DNA of 64,000 bases from assembly GCA_950295325.1 (NCBI GenBank), contig OX485809.1:40703081-40767080 (forward strand). The letters are read 5' to 3'. Shown here one piece after another: positions 1 to 8,670 of this stretch. This DNA is from Polytrichum commune. Lineage: Eukaryota; Streptophyta; Polytrichopsida; Polytrichales; Polytrichaceae. The notes below the pieces were generated by a model. The model was not told the DNA's origin. It searched no databases and was given only the letters and a program-made list of their open reading frames with translations. A program made the position numbers and the translations under genes. The number at the start of each line of letters is the position of its first letter. The stretch's first letter is position 1.

Positions 1-306
1 CTTTGATTGCTTCAATCACAACTAGCACACTTATTAATATAGGAAGCCATGATTACCATAGACTGATCAAGCCGCATTGAATTATTCCTAGACCACTGCG
101 TCCATCACAACTAGCGCACTTCCAAAGAGAAGCCATGATTACCATAGATAGATTAAACTGCGTTGAAGCATTCTCAGATCATTGCTTCGGTTACAGCTAG
201 TACACATTCAATCAGAAGTCATTACCATAGACCGATCAAACTACATTGAAGCTTCTTAGATCATTGCTTGGTTCACAACTAGCTAACAAACTTTCAATTA
301 GGAGCC
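1..306. repeat. Tandem repeat, ~95-bp unit, at least 3 copies
   Basis: Three to three and a half diverged copies of a unit of about 95 bp follow each other. Recurring words in the same order are ATTGCTTC, CACAACTAGC, GAAGCCATGATTACCATAGA, GATCAAACT and CATTGAAGC. The array begins at the window edge, so its true length is unknown. It has no open frame. Confidence 0.85.
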
Positions 307-2856
307 GTTTGTTTTCAACGATCACTCTGGCTCCTGGCCCACTGACTTTGTAGGTTTTTAATATTCACACTAAACCATAAAACTATCATCTCAAGCACTC
401 AAATGTGCTACATTAAATACTCATGCACTTTCAAAAGTTCCGTAGTTGACAAATAATGTCATGTTGCCGATTAGTGCACATGACACTACTAGGCCTTGTG
501 CATCTAGTTTAGAGTGTTTGGTAATGGTGTACATGACATCAAATACCGATATGTAAGCAGGCCCTAATTCTAGTTATAGTTCCTTGCAACCCATACACAA
601 TAAGTTAGCTTTTGATTTAGTAGTGACCAAGGTATCCAATAGATTCAAACGTGAAACTGAGCCAAATAATCAAAATTTACCGCATCTATCTATTCAAACA
701 ATAGTTGGCACCCACAGAAGTACACTGTTTTGGGTATATAGTGTCACTTACTCTTCGGGTAACAAATTTGCTAGAACTTTTTGTGAGTTACCAACGAATG
801 TGGTTAATCTTCTATAAAGTCCCAACAACCTATTTTGCCTTGTTGGCACAAAATAATAAATATAGAAAAAACAATTATAGCAATTATGTGTACTTCTAAA
901 TAGTAAGTGACACTAAATGCCACAATGTTGTAGTCTGATTAACATATGCATCAGGGGAATATAACTGGAGCCAATGCTGAGGGGTAAGGCTATAATGCAC
1001 AGGCATGCATAAAACACAAGTTCGAAGTGACAACTAATAAATTGTCTTGCACTTAACTGGTTCAGGAGTTATTTTGTATACACATCAAAAAGCATCTACT
1101 CAAATCAAACCTGTAAACACTGTTTCAGTGATTCAAAGTGTGCTGCCAAGACCCACTCATGCACTTCTGGTGTCAAGAGAGATTCAGAGTACAACATCAC
1201 CTGCAAGTGGGGCATGCAGCACAAGGGAGATATTCTCCAGAGGGGAATCCACTCATATTGGAATGTAGGTTGAGATGCCAGCTCTTTCCATGCCAAGTAC
1301 ATTCATTGAATGGTGAGGAATTTTACAAGGTTTGATTAGACAGCATCATTTGCCTCCAGTGTTGTCAAATGACCCGTAAAGGCATGTTTATCTGCAATTC
1401 AAAAGCTTGTTCCTAAAGCTCCTAAAGACGGTAACATTGGCCCTAGCAGCCAGTAATTTTAAAGAATCATAAAACTCTAGAACATAGAGCAAATCTCTAC
1501 AACTGCATGTAGACGAGGAATAACTTGACAACAGATACTACATATATGGTATTTTACAATAGACCATCAAATATGCCCTCACATTTATTCAGACAAAATA
1601 ATTCATATCCACATCAATGGACATAAATTGCATCAAATTCACACACATGCTCAAGATTGTATGTAACCAAAGTCTGCAAACACTTTCAAATCACCCTTTT
1701 GTGAAAAAGACTGGGTTTCATCATTTTCAGTTTTGAATAGGACACCACCAATCAGAGCACATGACTGCACTGTCATGCAATCAAAGCTTAAATTGATCTA
1801 TCTGCAGCTGACAGAATGACAACCAACAGCACAATAGTTGCACCAGGGATATTGTTAAAATTAACAACACAAACAAAATGGATTTTGAGAAGTAAAATTA
1901 TGAAAAGCTCCCATCTCTGCGTAGAAGCAGCTAAATCTATACAAAGGATCTCAAAGCAATAGAACAGAACAAGACTTGGTGATGCTCTCAAACTTTCAAG
2001 AACAGACTTGACTTTAATGGTGGCCCCTTATTAGTAACAAATCCTGCTCAGAATCCTCCCAAAATCTTTACTCCTAGATACAGTGATGCCATGCCATACA
2101 CCACAAGCATTGTAATCAAAAGGCCATGCACAAGTGGACAGGGTATTCAGCAAAGTGCACATGGAGTTCACAAACATTCAGTTTCACCTCATTCCATGAA
2201 GATCTCTAAATTAAACAAAGACTAGTACAAAGTGCATATATTTAATAAGTGCTCGTAGTTGATGGAATATTACGCTTGTCAACAGCACAGTACATTGCAA
2301 TATAAACAGCATGTGCAACCACATCACCTTATGGTGAACGTTGTAGCATATAAGTGCTGAAAGGGCATACCAGTGTGTTGATTTTCCCTTTTGTTGTTGA
2401 ATGTGACATGATTAATTAGCCATGATGTTGGCTACCACTGGGGAGGTAAGTATACAATATATTGGGCATGCCCGCACCAAGTGAAGCAGCCAACCTTACA
2501 AAATGGCCACTTCTTCAAGTACTGATTTGAATAAGACTTTCCAGAGCCTTGTAGGGATATTGCATTAGCAAAATAAACCTGCAGCTTCTCCAAAAATGAT
2601 GCTCTGGACTCCAGTGACGCCACATACATAGTGCTTTGTGGTGGCCCTAAGTAGAGCCAACAAGAATAGGGATCAGAGACTTTGAAACTAGGGGAAACCA
2701 TTTCACAAGTGTCAAGGCTGATGACACGAGAGCTCACTAAATTAAAGGCAAATATTGTCTTCTAAACTGCTAGGATCTGTAATGGCATTTTGGATCCAGG
2801 AGATGTACCTCTTCTAGATTTGGTGGTTCTTGTTCAGAGTGACATTCCTATCACGG
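307..2856. other. Gene-free stretch downstream of the MYND gene
   Basis: I see no convincing coding exon, RNA gene or transposon. Frames here are short, and none shows a recognisable domain. The part next to 2856 probably includes the 3' untranslated region of the minus-strand MYND gene, but I cannot place a poly(A) site with confidence. Confidence 0.5.
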
Positions 2857-3711
2857 TCATCGCACGGAACTCTTGCCAGAGATTTTCTTCAAATTTTTCT
2901 TCTTGATTATCTGCTGCTTGTGGCTTATCTCAATCTGCGGCTCTGGTTCCACCTTGGGTTTAGGGTCCTCTTCCTCAGGTTCAATAATTCCCTCTCTCTC
3001 AAGCTTGAAGGGCCGTAGCATTTGCCTGGCCTCCTGAAGCATGTAGAAAACCTGGGGAATGGGAATATTGTCCGGGTTACCTCGTCTAATGATCTGCTCA
3101 CACACATGAATAACCTTCCGGAGTGTAACCTCTTTATTCTCCTCTGGCATGTCCTTGTGCACGGACCGGAAGATTTCAAGCAGCTCAAGCATTTCTAACC
3201 CTAGAGGCTTCTCCGACGTTTGCACAGGGGACAGACCTACCAATGTCGGTTGTTTCTCAGATCCAGGAGCCTTACAGCTCTCCTTGTGGCCATTCAGCCA
3301 GTCTGCTCTTTGATGCTCTTTGGAACAGTAGTAAGCCCCCTTGCACCTTGTGCAGACCATCAATTTTCCACCCGCATTGCAATGTCGACATGACTTCAGG
3401 CTAAGAGATGAAAGCTCGGTCACGGCAGAATCTTGTGTAGCAGCCGTGGCCCGTTCCGAGCTCTCACTGCTCCCTCCCATTTGCTTGCGAGAGGCTGAAG
3501 CTTGGAGGTTGGCTATGAGCTGCTCTCGACGGTGATGCAAAGCACCTTTTATGCCAGCAAATCCACCATGTTTCCTACACCCCTCATGCTTGCAATCCCC
3601 CTCCAATTCCTCGGAGTCATCATCTGATGTGCAGCTTTTCACGTCTTTCATTGCTCCCTGCGCCTGCCGCAGGCTCCTAAACTCCTTATGCCTGACCCAC
3701 TTCTGTTTCAA
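2857..3711 (-). CDS. MYND-type zinc-finger protein (5' end unresolved)
   Basis: This frame encodes about 284 residues and ends at TGA 2857-2859. The MYND finger has ligands C108, C111, C120, C123, C129, H133, H142 and C146 (numbered from 3711). His replaces Cys at the sixth ligand, a variant I believe occurs in other MYND fingers. MYND domains bind proline-rich partners, so a scaffold role is likely; the substrate is unknown. A smaller Cys/His cluster (C40, C45, H48) precedes the finger, and the C-terminus is acidic then lysine-rich. The frame opens right after an in-frame TAG with no ATG; the first ATG is 3649-3651, giving 264 residues. The sequence before that ATG (KQKWVRHKEFRSL) reads like protein, and a possible splice acceptor (CCATAG) lies directly upstream, so I suspect a missing 5' exon between 3712 and 4870. 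Confidence 0.8.
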   Translation of the reverse strand: MKQKWVRHKEFRSLRQAQGAMKDVKSCTSDDDSEELEGDCKHEGCRKHGGFAGIKGALHHRREQLIANLQASASRKQMGGSSESSERATAATQDSAVTELSSLSLKSCRHCNAGGKLMVCTRCKGAYYCSKEHQRADWLNGHKESCKAPGSEKQPTLVGLSPVQTSEKPLGLEMLELLEIFRSVHKDMPEENKEVTLRKVIHVCEQIIRRGNPDNIPIPQVFYMLQEARQMLRPFKLEREGIIEPEEEDPKPKVEPEPQIEISHKQQIIKKKNLKKISGKSSVR

Positions 3712-4870
3712 CTATGGACATCACCCACGTTCCTAAACAATGGCAGCAATAATTCAGTGTCAATCAGAAATCCCTCCAGATCGCTTGGCTTCCACCTTAT
3801 AACCCTGACCACTTGAACAAATTGTAGCTATGTGTATCAATTCCGCTCATGCACAAGACCACCAACTCTAGTTTCCAAAAAGCATCATTTTCCACTCGCC
3901 GCAGGTATTACCCCTCGACTTTCATGCACAATATTATCATCACCTCCAAACAACACTTGTAGTATATCCTCAAGGCGCTTTGACACGCAACCACCGCGGT
4001 GGTCGAGTTCTAGTTCACTTTCTAAGGCTCTAATTTTTTTGTAGTTACTAAGAGACACCGGGAGAGAACTTCAAGGCCAAAGCATGGGAGAGGATGTGTA
4101 GGATAGAATCAACAAATTGTTAGCCTCCATTCCAGGCATTGCATACCACGGATTGCACCTAATACCCTATTACATTTGAATTTGTATCGTAGTTGGACAA
4201 GTAAGACAAATTGTGGTTGTGCGTGTCATCAATACACCTTGTCCCTCCCTATCCCGAAAAACAGAGCCAAAGAAACTAAACTACAACCATTTTCGCAACT
4301 ACTCCCAACTACACACTGTTTCGTAGTTCGGCATATAAGAGTAGCTATTGTTGTGGTTGTGATTGTCACTAATGCACCTTGTCCTTCCTTAACCCTCAAA
4401 AATAGAGCCAAAGAGAGCAACCCACAATTATCAATCAACCACCGAATCGGTGGTTGTGTGTAAACGAACCTTCCAGACACCAATAACCTCGAAAACCCTA
4501 ACACCAATTCGCAGAATACACAGATACCTAACCTAATCCAATTGTCGGAACTAACACAAACATTTTTCAAAAGGAGAAGGTTTTTCAAAAGAACATACTC
4601 AGCAACGTCATGCACCAAGAACACCATCTCATGGCATGAGTTTGCCTCGCCCCATCGCTTCCTTCTAGGAAACAAGTGTGCCATCAATACGGCAGTGCCA
4701 GTCCGAAAAGATCCTCCAACACATGGAATGAGTTCCAGCAAATGACCAAGCGATCATCTAGAAGCCAGTAAGATGGCAGAAGACAGCCGAATTACGTCTA
4801 AATTGCGTGCGGAAATCGATCAAGAATCAATGAACGGGCTTCAAGCGATAAACCCTAAACCCTAAATTTG
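3712..4870 (-). promoter_or_regulatory. Probable 5' exon/leader and promoter region of the MYND gene
   Basis: This stretch lies upstream of the MYND frame on the minus strand. It contains a GC-rich patch and telo-box copies at its distal end, as expected near a plant transcription start. Short ATG-led frames occur around 4600-4760 but none is recognisable. I cannot choose the first exon or the start site from sequence alone. Confidence 0.4.
4850..4866 (-). promoter_or_regulatory. Double telo-box
   Basis: The plus strand reads AAACCCTAAACCCTAAA, which is two and a half telomere-type units. Such telo-boxes (AGGGTTT on the sense strand) are common near start sites of plant housekeeping genes. 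It is followed by the GC-rich run GGGCCGGGCCGGGCCCGGGC. It probably belongs to the MYND gene promoter. Confidence 0.6.
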
Positions 4871-5453
4871 GGCCGGGCCGGGCCCGGGCAGGGCTGGGGC
4901 TCGGGAAACAAGATGCATGTACACCTCTGTGGTCATTTTAGACACACCATAAGGTAGACAACCTTTATTCGGTTACTTTTCTTATTAGGACACCTTTATT
5001 TTCAAGAGTGGTATTTGGTTTGGTCTGGATCCAAGAACATATACCAAAAAGACTTGTGTTTAAAAAAACTTGCATTTTGTGCTCAAAATATGACAACTAA
5101 TCTAAGCTCAGTACTCAACATAATTGAGGGAGAAAGGGAATCTATATGAACATTTAATGAACACAAAAATCTTCATTTTGGTAAAAATCAATGAATAAGA
5201 TGTTTATCTCAGCTCTGAAGATTTTGAGGAAAGTGGCTACATCCTTGGTTTGGGTTTGCTAACCATCTTTTATTGATTGTGTGTTTCATAGCCTAGGATA
5301 AGTGGACCAATCGGAAAAAAGTAACCATTTAACACCCATCTCCCTTACATCTTGTATGTTTTGTACATACATGATCCTAGCCCAAAATCTAGAGTGCCTA
5401 AGTGTTTTGAGGCCCACATTGGTCATTGGTTAAGAGTGCATTGAACACGATAT
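4871..5453. other. AT-rich stretch without a gene
   Basis: Apart from the GC-rich patch at its left edge, I see no coding, RNA or repeat feature here. Confidence 0.5.
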
Positions 5454-5498
5454 TCAATATTTTGAGAGAGTGGGATCCTCTCAAAATAATATTGGCCA
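5454..5498. repeat. Short palindrome (hairpin)
   Basis: CAATATTTTGAGAG faces CTCTCAAAATAATATTG across a 9-nt loop, with a 3-nt bulge in one arm. It lies just outside the foldback element at 5555-5795 and may be related to it or independent. Confidence 0.7.
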
Positions 5499-5554
5499 TT
5501 TGGACACCTAAAAGTCATGTTAGGTTGATAAATACTAGGTTATACTTCAGACGT

Positions 5555-5795
5555 GTAGTTTCCATTAAAATGAGAGTATGTTAAGCTGTGAAATCAACTC
5601 ATTTAGGTTGAGTCGACCTAAATGAGGACAATTATGTTAGTCAATTTAGGTTGAGTCGACCTAAATGAGGACAATATGTTAGTCAATTTAGGTTGAGTCG
5701 ACCTAAATGAGGACAACATGTTGTCAATTTAGGTTGAGTCGACCTAAATGAGTCGATTTCCCAGCTTAACATACTCTCATTTTAATGGAAACTAC
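5555..5795. mobile_element. Foldback element with four internal palindromic repeats
   Basis: The element is 241 bp. Its arms (5555-5608 and 5742-5795) are near-perfect inverted repeats starting GTAGTTTCCATTAAAATGAG. Between and overlapping them lie four copies of a unit of about 42 bp. Each unit contains a self-complementary core (TTTAGGT, a 7-nt centre TGAGTCG, then ACCTAAA) at about 5602, 5645, 5687 and 5728. The whole therefore folds both as one long hairpin and as four small ones. I cannot define a target-site duplication. A foldback or MITE origin is inferred from the structure only. Confidence 0.8.
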
Positions 5796-6543
5796 GGCGG
5801 AAAATCAAATGTTATTTTTTTACTTGTACTCTACAACTTTCCAGTGGTTTTCATTTCATTCTTGGATTAATAATTTGCTTTATGTACTCTCAATTCACTA
5901 GAAAACTCTCATTTTAATGAATATTGTGTTATTGGATCCTATGTGGTAGCTTGACAAATGAATTTTTCCTTCACACGGATGTCCAAAACTGAATGCAACC
6001 TACTACGTGGTTTCTTAACTTCCGAGTATATTATTGTGTGAATATTTGTTGTTCCAAGCAATTTGGCCAAGGTTATGTGGCACCCATATAAGTTGAGGGT
6101 GAACATGTGGGGACCCGCATGTGAGTTAGTTTTAAATTTTTCATCTCAAAGCTCACCAAGGTTAGGAAGAATGGGTTGCCGTTTACATCGTTTACAGAAA
6201 CTTGGATGTTACTTTTCTTTCGTTTTATTTGTGCATCAGAGATCCTACATTAGTTCAACAATATACATTTGTCCATCAACCACAAACCTCATAAGAGGCA
6301 TACCGAATAGTTCATGTTTTCTTCAACAACAATAAACAATCATCGATATGGGGGTATTAAAGGTAGGGTTCAAGACTGTGATATACCTGAAATAAATGAT
6401 TTAATGTTGGATCATGCAAGAAAGAAAGACAATACATACTTTGTTATATTTAGCATGTGAGCAGATGGTGTTTGGAGTCAGACAACCTAAGAGAGAATGG
6501 TGCACAAGGGCTAGACAATCCATGAAGGAATCGTGCAAGGGAG
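5796..6543. other. Stretch without a gene
   Basis: No supported feature. A 90-codon frame at 6063-6335 has no recognisable motif and no gene context. Confidence 0.5.
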
Positions 6544-7472
6544 TTAACCCCTAAAGGACCGTAAGGCCCCCAGGGGGCTTTTGATTGTAGAAAAGTGCAA
6601 ATTGGATGAGATTGCTCCAAAGAAGCCCAAATTTGCGGGGAGAGGACCCTAGCTGTTTTTGCGAGATGGATCCAATGGTCTTTTCCGATCAGAAAATGAT
6701 GAAGGATTGGATTTTTGGCGAATTCTTTGAGTTTTCAGTTTTTGGGCCCAATCTCATTGCTTGGAGACTTTAGAGTCCCATATCTTTTTTTCCACAGCTC
6801 AGAATTTGACGAAAAAAATTCCACATGAGGGTCATAATTTTCTTTACATGTGGTAAAAAATTTAGATGTTTTGGAGCACTTATAAGGACCGTAAGGCCCC
6901 CAGGGGGCTTTTGATTGTAGAAAAGTGCAAATTGGATGAGATTGTTCCAAAGAAGCCCAAATTTGCGGGGAGAGGACCCTAACTATTTTTTTGAGATGGA
7001 TCCAATGGTCTTTTCTGATCAGAAAATGATGAAGGATTGGATTTTTGGCGAATTCTTTGAGTTTTCAGTTTTTGAGCCCAATCTCATTGCTTGGAAACTT
7101 TAGAGTCCCATATCTTTTTTTCCACAGCTCAGAATTTGACGAAAAAAATTCCACATGAGGGTAATAATGTTCTTTACATGTGGTAAAAATTTCAGATGTT
7201 TTGGAGCACTTCTAAGCAATCTGATTCCAGCATAAGTACGAAGTACCCCCTGCCCGAACAATTTCCATCAATCTTCTCAACGGTGGCAATTTCTCAGAAA
7301 TTGTGCGATCTTGTCGATCTTTTTTTCATAAACAAGCTATGTAAGTCTTCTTTAGTTTCAACGGTGCCGATCGTGAAAATTACCCCACACTAATAAGAAA
7401 TTGAGCTTGCTACAAGAGCTAATCAAGAAAACATGACCTAAGCTAAAACACCCCCAGTCCTTTAGGGGTTAA
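6544..7472. mobile_element. TTAA-flanked nonautonomous DNA element
   Basis: The left end reads TTAA CCCCTAAAGGAC (6544-6559) and the right end reads GTCCTTTAGGGG TTAA (7457-7472). This gives perfect 12-bp terminal inverted repeats bounded by TTAA. A TTAA target duplication is characteristic of piggyBac-type transposition, which is rare in land plants. Because TTAA is itself palindromic, a 3-bp TTA/TAA duplication (PIF/Harbinger) is also possible. There is no transposase frame inside. The interior consists of a 330-bp tandem duplication plus about 240 bp of unique sequence. Confidence 0.65.
6554..7213. repeat. 330-bp direct tandem duplication
   Basis: Copy 1 (6554-6883) and copy 2 (6884-7213) are about 95% identical by eye. 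Both begin AAGGACCGTAAGGCCCCCAG and end near GATGTTTTGGAGCACTT. The unit starts with the inner end of the element's terminal repeat, so the duplication includes the subterminal palindrome CCCCCAGGGGG. Near-identity suggests a recent event compared with other repeats in the window. Confidence 0.9.
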
Positions 7473-7494
7473 ATAGCTCCCGATCGAAGATCTT

Positions 7495-7830
7495 TGCGTC
7501 GGAGTTAGACAATTCCAACTGAGAGTTAGACACCTCCCTTTGGAAGATCTTTGTGTTGAAGTTAGACAACTCTGACTAGAAGATATGATTCAAAGTTAGA
7601 CAACTCCCATCAAATGAATGTTATTCTTTGGAGCTAGACAATTCTCGAATGAATAAATCTAGTTGAAATTAGATAGTTCCAACTAGAAGAATGGATGATT
7701 GGATCGAGTTGGATTTAGACAGTTCCAATTGGAAGAAGGCTTGATAAATGCATCAAGTTGGAATTAGACCGTCCCAATTGGAAGGTTGGATGATGCATCA
7801 AGTTGGAAGTAGAGAGTACCAACTAGAGAA
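7495..7830. repeat. Degenerate minisatellite with a GTTAGACAAYTCC core
   Basis: About nine diverged units of 40-60 bp are recognisable by the core GTTAGACAACTCC / GTTGGAATTAGACAGTTCCAA followed by CTAGAAGA or TTGGAAGA. Several units hold an internal inverted pair (GTTGGAA and TTCCAAC). It directly abuts the right end of the TTAA element. Confidence 0.75.
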
Positions 7831-8414
7831 TTTTGATTGAGCCAAAGATAAGAAATGATCGTATGGGGAAATGATCAATGTATATAGATAAATTAGATAC
7901 CTTGAGAATTCTAAAGTATCTCTTAGATACTATGAATAAAGATGGATAAGACTAGGAGTGCCTTTGGGTATAAGAGAGAGCTCAAGGAAGGAGAGAGGAT
8001 CATCTTTTGTCTCTCCTATGGTCGGCTAGTTTGAGCTCATAGCAATCACAATATTCTAATTAAGTTGTAATATGAAGTTTGAAAGTTCTCAATATTGGTG
8101 TCTCATGTGCATTCATGGTTGTATTATTTTTATGTAAAAGAGGAATGTGACAAAGACTAAAGAAATATTAAATTGAGAGATCCTATTGCTCAAGAGAAAA
8201 ATTTGGGACCTAAGGAGTTTACACTAAGGTCCATGTCCAAGGTATGGGAAAATGAAGTGATGCTAATGAGGCATCACAAGCCTACCATATCTCAACTCAA
8301 GGAAAATAGTCCTCCTAGTCTGAAATACCAATCTTGAACCTAAAAGTAAGGTCCATTGAGTGGTGTTTTGGACTACGAGTTTCTTGAACCCAACCCTCTT
8401 ACAAATCCACCTTA

Positions 8415-8570
8415 CTTGCTATGTGGCCCTATTATGGGCACTTCCAACTCCATACACAAATTCGGTCATTGAATTGGATTGAGGATTGTCTCGTATGGTT
8501 AGCAATTGCAAATCCATGAAGATTATCATTTCAAGTTTCATATTCAAAGTTGAGGTGAAGAAGCTATAAG
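8415..8570 (+). repeat. Dispersed repeat, copy 1
   Basis: This segment matches, with many differences, the reverse complement of 59745-59900. Shared words in order are GGCC, TTCCAACTCCA, TTG..TC..TA..GT(T), GCAAT, and TTTCAAGT..A. A shorter third relative lies at 9915-9965. It has no coding capacity and is probably a fragment of an unnamed transposon family. Confidence 0.6.
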
Positions 8571-8629
8571 GTTCACTATGAACTCTTTTTATGATCTTTT
8601 AGAGTCTCTGATGATCACCAACTCTATAA

Positions 8630-8639
8630 CCCCCCCCCC

Positions 8640-8670
<31 letters not shown>
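8630..8670. repeat. Microsatellite: poly-C then (CA)n
   Basis: Twelve C residues (8630-8641) are followed by about fourteen CA units. This is a simple-sequence repeat. Confidence 0.95.

Noticed and set aside
2432-2737. 101-codon minus-strand ORF downstream of MYND
   Set aside because: No motif, and it lies where the 3' untranslated region is expected.
4229-4741. 170-codon minus-strand ORF upstream of MYND
   Set aside because: It begins right after a stop at a TTG, has no domain, and contains repetitive, low-complexity codons (TITTTTIATL). It may overlap the MYND leader but is not supported as a gene.
5602-5751. CRISPR-like array of palindromic repeats
   Set aside because: Four palindromic units with similar, non-unique 'spacers', inside a foldback element, in plant nuclear DNA. 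There are no cas genes.
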